Shown: positions 1 to 8,076, counted from the stretch's first letter. The stretch is DNA of 24,576 nt from a virus (IMGVR_UViG_3300009314_000913:1-24576), one strand, 5' to 3'. Notes: generated by a model not told the origin, from the letters alone. Program-made: numbers and translations.

Positions 1-1443
1 ATGGCCGTTGACCTGGTCGAGGAGTTGGGCCTGCCGACGCTCTGGCTTGCCCACCGCAAGGAACTCATCGACCAGGCGGCGGCCCACCTCGAAGCACTGG
101 ACCTCTGGCCGGGAAGGATCATGGCCGGCTATGCTCCCGCGCCCCTTGCGAAGGTACAGGTCGCCAGCGTCCAGACGTTGATTCGCCGTGAGATGCCGCG
201 AGCAGAGATGATCGTCATCGACGAATGTCACCATGCGCGGGCGGGCAGCTACGAGCACATCCTTGAGCACTATCCCGACGCCAAGGTCGTCGGCCTGACG
301 GCGACGCCGTTCCGGTTAGATGGCCGCGGCCTCGGGGACGTGTTCGGTGAAATCGTCGTGGCTGCCTACACGGACGAGCTCTGCGAGTCCGGGGTGCTTC
401 ACGACCCGCGCGTCTATGCGGGCAAGTCGCCTGACCTTCGGCGGGTCAAGATCAGCATGGGCGACTACGCCGTCGGGGAACTCTCCAAACGCACGAACAC
501 CGATGATCAGAACGCCGACATCGTCAAGACCTGGCTGGAGAAGTCGTCCGGACGCAGGACCGTTGCATTCGCTGTGGACGTCGAACACAGCCAGGCGATC
601 ACCGCCGCCTTTCAAGCCGCCGGCGTTCCTGCCGAGCACATCGACGGCAAGACGCCGAAACACGAGCGCGAGGCGATCCTCGAACGTCTTCGCGACGGCC
701 GCACCCAGGTGGTCAGCAACTGCATGGTGCTCACCGAAGGCTGGGATCTGCCGGCGCTGGAAACGGCCATCGTCGCACGGCCTACGGCGAGTCTGAATCT
801 TCACCTCCAGGCCATCGGACGCGTGATGCGCGCCTGTCCCGACAAGGACGGGGCCATCGTCCTCGATCATGCCGGCAACCACCACGTCCACGGTCGCGTG
901 ACTCGACGCATCGAGTACACACTCGACAGCGACAAGAAGGTCGGTGAGAGCGATCCGCTTCGGCTGCGCCGGTGCAAGGCCTGCCAGTTGCTGTTCGATC
1001 CGGGCGAGCCGTGCTGTCCCGACTGCGGCTGGACGCCGGAATCGGCGACGCCGCGGGAGCGTGTCCCCATCCATGGGACTGGGCGGCTTGATGAGTTCGA
1101 CGACGCGGACTTTGCCTACCGAGCGGAGTTCTGGCGACTCATCGAGGGCCAGCGCATGGCCGCGGGTTACAAGCCTGGCTGGGCGGCCTATCGATTCAAA
1201 GAACGGTTCGGCGACTGGCCGGTCGTGGCTGACGGCGAGCTGGTCGACCCGCAGCACGCCACGCTCGATGAGAAGCGCGCGGTCTATCACGGCTTCGTCT
1301 GCCAGGCCGCGATGAAGGGCTTCAAGCCCGGCTGGGCCGCCTATCGCTACAAAGACATATTCGGCTGCTGGCCGAGAGGCTTTGTCCAGGATGTGCGGCG
1401 CGAGGCTATGCGCGAACGGTTTCAGGAGTACGCCCAGACGTGA
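1..1443 (+). CDS. SF2 DEAD/DEAH-type DNA helicase, 5'-truncated by window edge
   Basis: This is a superfamily 2 helicase of the type found in phage replication modules. It would use ATP to unwind or remodel DNA. Visible motifs are the Walker B box DECHH at residues 74-78, motif III as GLTATPF at about 98-104, and the arginine-finger motif QAIGRVMR at about 270-277. The Walker A lysine motif is missing, so the true start lies upstream of the window and the first ATG is probably internal. A four-cysteine zinc ribbon (C325, C328, C339, C342) follows the helicase core. The C-terminus has two copies of a roughly 20-residue unit (about 387 and 438) sharing KPGWAAYR and ending FG.WP. The gene overlaps the next nuclease gene by GTGA. 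The family call is firm; the exact role is inferred. Confidence 0.9.
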   Translation: MAVDLVEELGLPTLWLAHRKELIDQAAAHLEALDLWPGRIMAGYAPAPLAKVQVASVQTLIRREMPRAEMIVIDECHHARAGSYEHILEHYPDAKVVGLTATPFRLDGRGLGDVFGEIVVAAYTDELCESGVLHDPRVYAGKSPDLRRVKISMGDYAVGELSKRTNTDDQNADIVKTWLEKSSGRRTVAFAVDVEHSQAITAAFQAAGVPAEHIDGKTPKHEREAILERLRDGRTQVVSNCMVLTEGWDLPALETAIVARPTASLNLHLQAIGRVMRACPDKDGAIVLDHAGNHHVHGRVTRRIEYTLDSDKKVGESDPLRLRRCKACQLLFDPGEPCCPDCGWTPESATPRERVPIHGTGRLDEFDDADFAYRAEFWRLIEGQRMAAGYKPGWAAYRFKERFGDWPVVADGELVDPQHATLDEKRAVYHGFVCQAAMKGFKPGWAAYRYKDIFGCWPRGFVQDVRREAMRERFQEYAQT

Positions 1444-1769
1444 AAGAGAAAGCGATCCAGAACGACATCCTGCGCGCCTTCGGAACGAAGCGCTGGATGC
1501 GCCTCTGGCGAGCCAACGTTCTGGCCGCGCGCATGGGGAATCGTTTCGTCAGGGCCGGTCTGCCGGGTCAGGCTGACCTGACGGGCATACTCCCGGACGG
1601 CCGCCGTCTGGAGATCGAGGTCAAGTCCGACCGAGGAAGGCAGACCAAGGACCAGCGCAACTTCCAGCGGATGATCGAGCGCTTCGGCGGCGTCTACGTG
1701 CTCGCGCGGTCGGTCGAGGACGTCGAACGCGCGCTGACACAAGCCGGATACGACGCGGAGGCGCCATAA
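1440..1769 (+). CDS. VRR-NUC domain nuclease
   Basis: This 109-residue protein matches the stand-alone VRR-NUC nuclease family of the PD-(D/E)XK superfamily, which in phages often acts as a structure-specific nuclease beside helicase and primase genes. Visible features are GLPGQADLTG with D46, the EVK metal-binding pair E60 and K62, and GRQT.DQ containing Q68. Its length is typical of the single-domain family. The start is GTG at 1440, overlapping the helicase TGA stop, which implies translational coupling. It is followed 18 bases later by the primase-polymerase gene. A role in recombination or resolving replication intermediates is inferred from family and neighbours. Confidence 0.88.
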   Translation: MKEKAIQNDILRAFGTKRWMRLWRANVLAARMGNRFVRAGLPGQADLTGILPDGRRLEIEVKSDRGRQTKDQRNFQRMIERFGGVYVLARSVEDVERALTQAGYDAEAP

Positions 1770-1787
1770 CCGAATACGGAGACACAC

Positions 1788-4148
1788 ATGCCAGAGCATA
1801 CCAACGGTTTCCTTGATGCGGCGCTCGATTACGCCGCGCGAGGGTGGGCCGTCTTTCCGCTGAAGCCGGGCGGCAAGACGCCGCTGACGCCGCACGGCTT
1901 CAAGGACGCGACCGCCGACCCCGAGCGCATTCGTGGATGGTGGGCGGAACATCCCGCCGCCAACGTCGGCCTGAGAACGGGCACGGCGTCGGGCGTTGTC
2001 GTTCTCGATGTGGATCGCCACGGAAAAGGCGACGGCGAGGCGTCGCTGCAGGAGCTGCAAAAGGAGTTCGGGAGGCTGCCGCCGACCTGCGAGGTCCGCA
2101 CGCCGAACGACGGACGGCACTTCTACTTCGCCCACTCGAACGGCGAACTGAAAGGCCGCAACAACCTGCGCCCGGGTATCGACCTGAAGGCCGAGGGCGG
2201 ATACGTCGTCGCGCCGCCGTCGATGCTCAAGGGCGTCGCTGAACCCTACGCCAAGCGCAATGGGGACGCTATGTCTCCCTTGCCGGCGTGGCTCCTCGAC
2301 CAAGCGAACCGGAACGCATCGAGGCCCACGCATCCTCCCCCCAGACGCCCGGCCAGCGCGGAGACCTCGCGCTATGCGGAGACGGCGCTGAAGCTGGAGC
2401 TGCGCAACCTGCGTAGCGCGACCGAAGGCACGCGCAACGACACGCTTAATCGCGCCGCCTTCAACCTGGGGCAACTGGTCGCCGGCGGCTATCTCGAACG
2501 GCAACGCGTGGAGTCGGAGCTTTCCTCGACCTCTGCGGTGATCGGCCTCGGTGAGCACGAAGCCGCTGCCACAATCCAGAGCGGCATCGAGGCGGGCACG
2601 AAGGAACCGCGGACAATTCAGCCGCGACAAGCGTCCGGCAAGCGATCATCCGACGGCGATACATGCATGCCGGACGTCATCCTCATCCCCGGCCCGCACA
2701 AGGACGACCTCGAACGCTACACCGAGCAATCGAGCAAGGACTTCGCCGACCAGGTCGTCCAGGCTCTGCCCGTGGACCTCGTCTACCGCAAGGGCTACAT
2801 CCCCGGCGAACTATTGGGGCCGCGCGGGAAGCGTCGCTGGAGCGAACTGATCGCCGACCGCACACGTCTGATCGTGGACGAGCACGTGAAGCTTGGCGCG
2901 TGGTATCAACGCAAGAACGGCGAAGGCGCGGTCCTCGTCTACAAGCCGTGCAACAAGGACTATGCCGGACTCGTCATCGCCGGGGCCCAGCAGGACGCGC
3001 GCGTGCGCGATCTCGATCTACTCGTTCACTATCCGGTTTACGGCCCGGGCTTCGTGCGCGTCCGTCCCGGCTGGCGCAACGGCATCTACTACGACGAACC
3101 GCCGGAACTGAAGGGCATCGAGCCGGAGTGTGACATCCAGCAGATTCAGGAGGAGATACACGAGCTTCTGGTCGACTTCCCGTTCAAGGACGAGGCCAGC
3201 CGCCAGAACTTCATCGGTCTGATGCTCACGCCTCTCGTCGCGCCCGCCATCGACGGCAACCGCCCTCTGCATCTCTTGCTCTCTCCCCTCGAACGCACCG
3301 GCAAGACGAAGCTCGCCGAGGAGGTCTTCGGCGGCGTCATCCTCGGACGCGAGACCCCGGCGCTGCAGATCACCGACCGCGACGAGGAGCGCGACAAGCG
3401 GCTGCTTGCCCTGCTGCTCCAGGGCGAAACCATCGTCCATCTGGACAACCTGCCGCCGACCGTCGAGAGCGGCGCGCTGGCGTCGATCCTGACCGCGACG
3501 ACATACCAAGGCCGCATCCTCGGCGCATCGCGCATCGTCAGCCTGCCGAACACGCTAACCGTCGTGGGTTCCGGCAACAACACCGAGTGCAGCGCCGAGA
3601 TCGCCAAGCGCACGGTGCCGATCCTGCTGCAGCCGCGCACGCCGCATCCCGAGGCACGGAAGAACTTCCTCCATCCCGACTTGCGCGCCCACGTCAAGCA
3701 CAGCCGGCGACGCATCCTCTCCGTGCTCCTGGGCATGATCGAGAACTGGCTCGATCAAGGCCACAAGCCTCACGCCAACCGCTTCGGCGGTTTCGAGACC
3801 TGGTCGGAGACCATCGGCGGCATCCTCCACACGAACTGCTTCAACCGCTGGCGCACGAACGAAGAAGAGTGGCGTCAGGCGGCTGATCCAATCGGACAGG
3901 AATGGGAGACGTTCGTGGCGGCGTGGTGGGATCGCCACGACAAGAACCTGATGACCGTGGCTGAGCTCATGGAGATCGCCGAGGACTGCGGGTGCTTCCA
4001 GCAGGCCCTCAATCGCAGAAGCGAACGCGGTCGCCGCGTCGCCTTCGGAGTTCTCGTGCGGCGTCGAGTGGACACGCCCGTGGGTGAAGCGGTGATCCGG
4101 CGGCATGGAAGCGGGACGCATTCGGCCTACTACCTGGAGCGACGATAG
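1788..4148 (+). CDS. Primase-polymerase with C-terminal ATPase (replication protein)
   Basis: The N-terminal 150 residues match the bifunctional primase/polymerase (archaeo-eukaryotic primase, prim-pol) domain, which primes and extends DNA in phages and plasmids. Visible signatures are WAVFPLKPGGKTPL near the start, the metal-binding pair in VLDVDRH (about 72-78), GRHFYF (about 109-114) and LRPGIDLKAEGGYVVAPPS (about 127-145). The C-terminal half has a Walker A-like stretch, PLERTGKTKL (about 500-509), and a Walker B-like IVHLDN (about 549-554), so it probably contains a helicase-type ATPase. The 786-residue length fits a primase-helicase fusion. ATG follows a CGGAGA ribosome site. It closes the operon, directly before a repeat-rich non-coding region that may be the origin it acts on. 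Confidence 0.88.
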   Translation: MPEHTNGFLDAALDYAARGWAVFPLKPGGKTPLTPHGFKDATADPERIRGWWAEHPAANVGLRTGTASGVVVLDVDRHGKGDGEASLQELQKEFGRLPPTCEVRTPNDGRHFYFAHSNGELKGRNNLRPGIDLKAEGGYVVAPPSMLKGVAEPYAKRNGDAMSPLPAWLLDQANRNASRPTHPPPRRPASAETSRYAETALKLELRNLRSATEGTRNDTLNRAAFNLGQLVAGGYLERQRVESELSSTSAVIGLGEHEAAATIQSGIEAGTKEPRTIQPRQASGKRSSDGDTCMPDVILIPGPHKDDLERYTEQSSKDFADQVVQALPVDLVYRKGYIPGELLGPRGKRRWSELIADRTRLIVDEHVKLGAWYQRKNGEGAVLVYKPCNKDYAGLVIAGAQQDARVRDLDLLVHYPVYGPGFVRVRPGWRNGIYYDEPPELKGIEPECDIQQIQEEIHELLVDFPFKDEASRQNFIGLMLTPLVAPAIDGNRPLHLLLSPLERTGKTKLAEEVFGGVILGRETPALQITDRDEERDKRLLALLLQGETIVHLDNLPPTVESGALASILTATTYQGRILGASRIVSLPNTLTVVGSGNNTECSAEIAKRTVPILLQPRTPHPEARKNFLHPDLRAHVKHSRRRILSVLLGMIENWLDQGHKPHANRFGGFETWSETIGGILHTNCFNRWRTNEEEWRQAADPIGQEWETFVAAWWDRHDKNLMTVAELMEIAEDCGCFQQALNRRSERGRRVAFGVLVRRRVDTPVGEAVIRRHGSGTHSAYYLERR

Positions 4149-4180
4149 GATGGCAAACCCACGAGTCCCCAAGCCTCACG

Positions 4181-4410
4181 CGCGCTCACGTGCGTACACA
4201 CGCGCGCTCGCGTGCGAGCGCATAACGCAATCCCGCAATCTTCACCGCAATCGCCAACAGCAAGATTGCGCATCAGAATTCACCGTATTACATGGCCTTA
4301 CAGCACACGGCGCAATCTCGCAATCTCTTCTACAGCTTCACACATACGCACGCGCATGCTCGCGCTCACGTGCGTACGTACACGCGTTCACGTGCGCGCG
4401 CGTGCACACG
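4181..4410. repeat. Two alternating purine-pyrimidine tracts sharing a 17-bp direct repeat
   Basis: The 17-mer CGCGCTCACGTGCGTAC occurs at 4181-4197 and again at 4361-4377, exactly 180 bases apart. Each copy lies in a tract of CG, CA, TG and TA steps with CACGTG palindromes. These tracts bracket the CGCAATC cluster. Alternating sequence of this kind can adopt Z-DNA under supercoiling; a function is not proven. Confidence 0.7.
4226..4325. repeat. CGCAATC iteron cluster (six copies)
   Basis: Exact CGCAATC copies lie at 4226-4232, 4234-4240, 4246-4252, 4311-4317 and 4319-4325, with one inverted copy, GATTGCG, at 4264-4270. Two pairs have the same 8-base period, giving the 15-mer CGCAATCNCGCAATC at 4226 and 4311. 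Six copies of a 7-mer in 100 bases is far above chance. They probably bind an initiator or regulator. Confidence 0.75.
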
Positions 4411-4509
4411 GGACGGGCTGAGAAAGATCGCAAAGACTGCGAGTTTGCATTTGGGAGTGCTGAGGCAACATTCCAGAGACCTACCAGACCAATCACCCAT
4501 CGCTTCGGC

Positions 4510-5676
4510 TCACGCCTGCCAGATGTTAGCCAATCGGTCCACCGGAAGGGCCTTGACGCCCGGTCTCAACGCGGTCAGACGACGCGATCCGCCCGACGGG
4601 CGATGGACGACGAATCGGCGGACATCGTAGTCCTTGATCGCCCTCGTCAGTCGCAAGAGCGACTCGGCCGCGCGTGGCACCGGCGTCCGCGTGGCCTTCG
4701 CTTCGATCAGCGCCAGCCGCCGGCCGCTCAAGTCCAGCAGGAAGTCGACCTCCAGCCCCTGGTGATCCCGGAAGTAGTAGAGCGACTTGCTGTGCCCCGT
4801 GTTGACCTGCCGCTTGAGAATCTCGGCCGCCACAAATCCCTCGAAGATCGGTCCCAGGAACGGGGACTTATTCAGATCCTGCTCGGACTCGATGCCGAGG
4901 AGATGACATGCCAGACCGGAATCGAGGAAGTAGAGCTTGGGCGACTTGACCAGACGTTTGCCGAAGTTCTCGTAGAAAGGCGGCACAAGCGCGATCTGCG
5001 ACGTGATCTCCAGAACGCTGAGCCAGGAGGTGATTGTCGGCACGGAGACGCCGAGCGGCGCGGCGATGTCCGTCTTGTTGAGCAACTGCCCGCAACGGCT
5101 CGCCAGGAGGGCAAGGAATCGCCGGAAGGTGGCGAGATCGCGGATCGAAGTAACGGCTCGAACGTCCCTTTCGAGATAAGTCTGGATGTAGGAGCGAAAC
5201 CAGGTACGGCGAGTCCTTGGATGGTCGAGCACCTCCGGGAACCCGCCGTTCAGGAGCGACACCTTGTCGGTCTCTTCACAGGACATGGGCAGCAACTGGA
5301 ACACAGCGGCCCGTCCCGTCATGGACTCGGTCACTCCTTGCATCAAGGGGGCCTCTTGCGAGCCGGTGAGGAACCATTGCCCCTTGCGCTCAGGATGGGC
5401 GTCGATCAGGGTCCGCAGGTAGTTCAATACCTCGGGCACGTTCTGAATCTCGTCGAGAAGCGCCGGGGGCTTGATCTCCTCAATGAACGACCTGGGGTCC
5501 GCCCGGAAACGCGCAATCAGGTCCGGGTCTTCGAGGAGATAGTAGTCGGCTTTCGGGAAGACCTTGCGCAACAGCGTCGTTTTGCCGGCCCGTCGCGGCC
5601 CGGTGAGGATCAGCGCGGGGAAGGCCTTGGCGGCCGCTTTAAACTCGGCAGCCAGTTGTCTGGGAATGAACTCCAT
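4510..5676 (-). CDS. AAA-family ATPase with DUF4143 domain
   Basis: This 388-residue protein belongs to the widespread AAA_14/DUF4143 family of mobile, accessory ATPases, whose cellular role is not established. Walker A is GPRRAGKT at 26-33 and Walker B is ALLDEIQ with D75 and E76. A conserved LTGSQ follows the second strand, and the C-terminal DUF4143 part has YLERDVRAV and YFLDSGLACHLLGI. The length is usual for the family. The gene faces the replication operon convergently and has its own promoter. The start is ATG at 5676, with no Shine-Dalgarno sequence upstream, which fits a leaderless message. It looks like inserted cargo rather than a phage core gene. Confidence 0.9.
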   Translation of the reverse strand: MEFIPRQLAAEFKAAAKAFPALILTGPRRAGKTTLLRKVFPKADYYLLEDPDLIARFRADPRSFIEEIKPPALLDEIQNVPEVLNYLRTLIDAHPERKGQWFLTGSQEAPLMQGVTESMTGRAAVFQLLPMSCEETDKVSLLNGGFPEVLDHPRTRRTWFRSYIQTYLERDVRAVTSIRDLATFRRFLALLASRCGQLLNKTDIAAPLGVSVPTITSWLSVLEITSQIALVPPFYENFGKRLVKSPKLYFLDSGLACHLLGIESEQDLNKSPFLGPIFEGFVAAEILKRQVNTGHSKSLYYFRDHQGLEVDFLLDLSGRRLALIEAKATRTPVPRAAESLLRLTRAIKDYDVRRFVVHRPSGGSRRLTALRPGVKALPVDRLANIWQA

Positions 5677-5712
5677 AGTGAGAATTCTAAACTGCTACTT
5701 TAGATTTGTCAA
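5677..5712 (-). promoter_or_regulatory. Near-consensus sigma-70 promoter, predicted leaderless
   Basis: On the - strand, TTGACA (5707-5712) and TAGAAT (5684-5689) are separated by exactly 17 bases. The expected transcription start is about 5677, one base before the ATG of the ATPase gene, so the message would have almost no 5' leader. The absence of a ribosome-binding site agrees with this. Confidence 0.75.
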
Positions 5713-5764
5713 ATGCTTTTCCGGGCAATCGGAAGGCAATCCGACCGCACATGGAGGTCACGTC

Positions 5765-6022
5765 ATGACATTCAGTCGCCCAATCAGACCGGCGGTCAAG
5801 CGATTCGGTCCACCGCCGATTCGACCGAACACAACATTCTCGCTCACCCAACGCATGGCGGCGAAGTTCATGTCGCGTGCGCTGCCCTCCATGAACGCCG
5901 ACCAGCGCTTCGAGTTCGAGGAGCGCGTGGCGATTTGCATGTTCGACGGCGGACTTTCCGAGGCCGACGCGACGCTCATCGCCCTGAACGACTACGCCCT
6001 TCACAAGGGGTCCGCCAAGTGA
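5765..6022 (+). CDS. Small hypothetical phage protein
   Basis: This encodes 85 residues. The ATG at 5765 is preceded by GGAGG at 5753-5757 with a 7-base gap, which decides the start over longer upstream extensions. The C-terminal half contains FEERVAICMFDGGLSEADAT, similar in style to the EERAAILEYDGG-type segment of small proteins found near phage and plasmid replication genes. No catalytic motif is visible. It overlaps the next gene by GTGA, so the two are probably co-translated. Function is unknown. Confidence 0.7.
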   Translation: MTFSRPIRPAVKRFGPPPIRPNTTFSLTQRMAAKFMSRALPSMNADQRFEFEERVAICMFDGGLSEADATLIALNDYALHKGSAK

Positions 6023-6285
6023 CCGCATCCGACAAGCCCAACTACGTGCTGCACTGCTTCCTCTGTGGTTGGCCGGAGGGCCAGCCCTGGCTAACGGTCA
6101 AGCAGGCAAGCGCGTCGCTCTCTATCCCGCGACGGAAGGTGCGCCAGATGATCCACATGGGCGCGTTCAACCAGGTCCTGAAAATCGACAACGAGTGGCG
6201 CATCCACCACGACGCGCTCGACGCCTACATCGCCGAGACCCAGGAGGTCGTCGGCGTCCCAAGAAAGAAATCTCAGGGGAAGTGA
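6019..6285 (+). CDS. Excisionase-like helix-turn-helix protein
   Basis: This encodes 88 residues from a GTG at 6019 that overlaps the preceding TGA. The body reads WLTVKQASASLSIPRRKVRQ followed by a short wing (VLKIDNEWRIHHDALDAYI), the pattern of the MerR-like HTH_17/excisionase DNA-binding family. An N-terminal CFLCGW pair of cysteines is an unusual addition and could be half of a metal site. By family it could direct excision with the integrase at 8778-9662, or act as a small regulator. The distance from the integrase leaves the partner unproven. Confidence 0.75.
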   Translation: MTASDKPNYVLHCFLCGWPEGQPWLTVKQASASLSIPRRKVRQMIHMGAFNQVLKIDNEWRIHHDALDAYIAETQEVVGVPRKKSQGK

Positions 6286-6405
6286 CACCTGTGTACATCC
6301 GCGACGCCACGCTGATCTTGAATCTGTTCCAATGGTGGCGTGACCGAATCGGTGAGTAAAGGATTTCGCAAGATGGCAGTGGCTGAACTTGGAAGACTGC
6401 GGCGA

Positions 6406-6792
6406 TCAGGATTGCGTGTGGCGGCGAAAGAACTCCGCGACGGTCGCTTTGTCCGCTTTGCCCTCGGCGACCTGCCTGACCAGTTTCTCGAACGCGGCCT
6501 CGCTGGCGGTGAGGTCCAGGCCATTCAGCGCCAGGAAGACGTCTGCCGCGACCGCGCCGGTGCGCTTGTTCCCGTCGATGAAGGCGTGATTCTGCACGAT
6601 GTGGAAGAGGTATGCGGCCGCCATCTCGCAGAGGTCGCCGTGCAGAAAGTCTCCGCCGAACGCCGCCTGGGGCATGGCCACCGCCGACTGCAGCAATCCA
6701 AGATCACGGATGCCCGGATCGCCCCCGTAGAGCTCGATCTGGTTCCGGTGGATTTCGACAATTTCACCGAGGCTGAGGAAGATCGGTTCCAT
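6406..6792 (-). CDS. doc: Doc-family (Fic fold) toxin, death-on-curing
   Basis: This 128-residue protein carries the Doc/Fic active-site motif HAFIDGNKRTG at 69-79, with catalytic H69, acidic D73 and the GNKR phosphate-binding loop. The N-terminal FLSLGEIVEIHRNQIELYGG and GIRDLGLLQSAVAMPQ are also typical of Doc. Doc enzymes block translation by phosphorylating elongation factor Tu; that activity is family knowledge. The toxin lies 3 bases downstream of its antitoxin gene on the - strand. All key residues are present, so it appears intact. Confidence 0.93.
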   Translation of the reverse strand: MEPIFLSLGEIVEIHRNQIELYGGDPGIRDLGLLQSAVAMPQAAFGGDFLHGDLCEMAAAYLFHIVQNHAFIDGNKRTGAVAADVFLALNGLDLTASEAAFEKLVRQVAEGKADKATVAEFFRRHTQS

Positions 6793-6795
6793 ACG

Positions 6796-7023
6796 TCAGT
6801 CCGCCAGCCGCTTGAGGGCGTGGCCGTAACGGCGGTTTGCGGCCTTGAGCGCGGTCTCGAACTTCTCCCGATGTTCAGCGTCTCGCACGGGCGAGATGAG
6901 CAGGATCTGCCCATCCGTGGTGATGTCGAGAGGGGTGTCGCCATCGATCTTCAGCAAATCCAGAACGCCCCGGTCGATCACGAGCGCCAGGCTGTTCCCG
7001 TGCCTCGTCAGCGTCTTGATCAT
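6796..7023 (-). CDS. AbrB/MazE-type antitoxin paired with Doc
   Basis: This 75-residue protein begins with a swapped-hairpin AbrB-like DNA-binding segment (LTRHGNSLALVIDRGVLDLL) and ends with a charged helical tail likely to bind and neutralise the toxin. It precedes the Doc gene in one transcript. The start at 7023 is supported by GGAGG at 7031-7035 with 7 bases of spacing. The classical Doc partner is Phd, so this is a Doc module with an AbrB-type antitoxin. An inverted repeat just upstream suggests autoregulation. Confidence 0.88.
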   Translation of the reverse strand: MIKTLTRHGNSLALVIDRGVLDLLKIDGDTPLDITTDGQILLISPVRDAEHREKFETALKAANRRYGHALKRLAD

Positions 7024-7046
7024 CGTCGGACCTCCAAAAGGTTATC

Positions 7047-7062
7047 CACTGTATATCCAGTG
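7047..7062. promoter_or_regulatory. Inverted-repeat operator upstream of the Doc module
   Basis: CACTG (7047-7051) and CAGTG (7058-7062) form a perfect inverted repeat with a TATATC centre, 24 bases upstream of the antitoxin start. Its position between the antitoxin gene and the divergent terminase-like gene fits an autoregulatory operator bound by the antitoxin. No convincing -35/-10 pair was seen. Confidence 0.5.
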
Positions 7063-7145
7063 TATCACCAACCGTGGCGCTCGTCAAGGGCGTTTTCCGC
7101 ATCCCGCGCCGTCCGGCGGCCAGCCACGACAAAGGCTCTTGGACA

Positions 7146-7709
7146 ATGAGCAAAATGAGCGACGACAAGCGCTGCACGGCAAAGAGCAAGCAGACCGGCG
7201 AACGCTGCAAGCGGCGCGTCACGCCGGGCTACCGCGTCTGCTACTACCACGGCGCGAATCCCAAGAACCACGGCGGTTGCCCACCTGAGAAGGCGAAGGG
7301 CAATCTCAATGCCCTGAAGCATGGCTTCTTCGCCAAGCGCATCCTGGACGAGGACGAGCAACGACTGTTCGACGACATCGTGGCGCAGCTTCATGTCGAC
7401 TTCGTGCTGAACGAATCGTCGGATCTGATCGCGGTCGAGGCCATGGGCCTGGCGCTCGTTCAGTATTCCCGCGCCATGGATGCCGGCAACGCCCAGGCGG
7501 CCGAGACCTTCGACCGCATCGTTCGCTGCCACCTCAAGGACCTCAAGGCCACGAAGATCGCGCGCGAGGGCGAGACCACCAGCAACCTGAATACATCCCC
7601 GGCGGAGTGGGCAACCGCTCTGCTGGAGAGCATCCGCAAGTCCGAGAAGCCGAAGGCTCGAGGAAAGAAGGCATCCCGTGGCAAAACGTCAAACAAACGT
7701 CAGATTTGA
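7146..7709 (+). CDS. Zinc-finger protein, possible small terminase subunit
   Basis: The 187-residue product from ATG 7146 begins with a compact C-x8-C-x10-C-x2-H zinc module (RCTAKSKQTGERC, then VCYYHG), followed by a GNLNALKHGFF segment common in phage proteins encoded beside terminases. The middle is helical and the tail is lysine-rich. The start is uncertain because no strong ribosome site is seen; ATG at 7155 or an upstream extension to 7074 are alternatives. The large terminase at 10189 has a very similar N-terminal zinc module, which supports a packaging role. DNA recognition for packaging is inferred; no classical small-terminase helix-turn-helix was recognised. Confidence 0.6.
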   Translation: MSKMSDDKRCTAKSKQTGERCKRRVTPGYRVCYYHGANPKNHGGCPPEKAKGNLNALKHGFFAKRILDEDEQRLFDDIVAQLHVDFVLNESSDLIAVEAMGLALVQYSRAMDAGNAQAAETFDRIVRCHLKDLKATKIAREGETTSNLNTSPAEWATALLESIRKSEKPKARGKKASRGKTSNKRQI

Positions 7710-7796
7710 TGAAAAGCGCGGAGTGGGCCTGTCCCCCAGGTCTTTGGCTTCTCGCGACTTACGGGCTGGCCGTTTCGGCGGGTCCGGCGAAAACGT

Positions 7797-7816
7797 CGCA
7801 TTTCATCACAAATGCG
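7797..7816. promoter_or_regulatory. Inverted repeat, possible operator
   Basis: CGCATTT (7797-7803) and AAATGCG (7810-7816) form a perfect 7-bp inverted repeat around CATCAC. It is short for a terminator and has no T-tract, so a protein-binding site is more likely. No partner protein can be named. Confidence 0.4.
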
Positions 7817-7962
7817 CGGTTCTCGTTGGCCTGGTTCTGGCGCTGACTGGCGCGCACGTTTGCGCCCTGAGTGCTTCGGCAGTCGGCCTCGACGCATGGG
7901 GCCAGGCCATCGCTCCAGGCGCGACGTGGGCCACGTGTGGCGGCCCGTGCGCGGCCCCGGAG

Positions 7963-8076
7963 ACTGCTTCGGAAGCAGTACCTGGTTTCGGGGGGCAAGC
8001 AGTCCCCAAAACGACGGTCAAGCAGTGTTTCGGCACATCCGCAAGCAGTCATCCGCACCATCTGCAGGACTGCTTG
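7963..8076. repeat. AAGCAGT array with about 23-bp spacing
   Basis: Direct AAGCAGT copies start at 7973, 7997, 8020 and 8043, spaced 24, 23 and 23 bases. Inverted ACTGCTT copies lie at 7963-7969 and 8069-8075, one at each end. The left pair forms a 17-base palindrome, ACTGCTTCGGAAGCAGT. Four of the six copies extend to CAAGCAGT. Such spacing, near two helical turns, is typical of cooperative protein binding. Confidence 0.75.

Larger units (their letters stand above)
4149..4509. other. Non-coding interval, candidate replication origin
   Basis: There is no convincing gene in these 361 bases between the primase-polymerase and the convergent ATPase gene. The stretch is less GC-rich than its neighbours in its central part. 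It contains six copies of CGCAATC, two tracts of alternating CG/CA/TG dinucleotides and an 8-bp inverted repeat at 4204-4221 with a 2-base centre. This combination of short iterated sites, an inverted repeat, easily unwound or Z-forming tracts and an adjacent primase gene is typical of phage or plasmid origins. Origin function is an inference. Confidence 0.5.

Noticed and set aside
4181-4410. CRISPR array
   Set aside because: The repeats here are short, irregularly spaced and lack spacer-repeat periodicity, and no cas gene is nearby.
4105-5703. + strand open frame of 532 codons
   Set aside because: It runs through the repeat-rich non-coding region and then antisense to the clearly identified DUF4143 ATPase.
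6291-6359. Very short + strand frame of about 22 codons after the excisionase-like gene
   Set aside because: There is no ribosome site, no family resemblance and too little length to distinguish it from chance.
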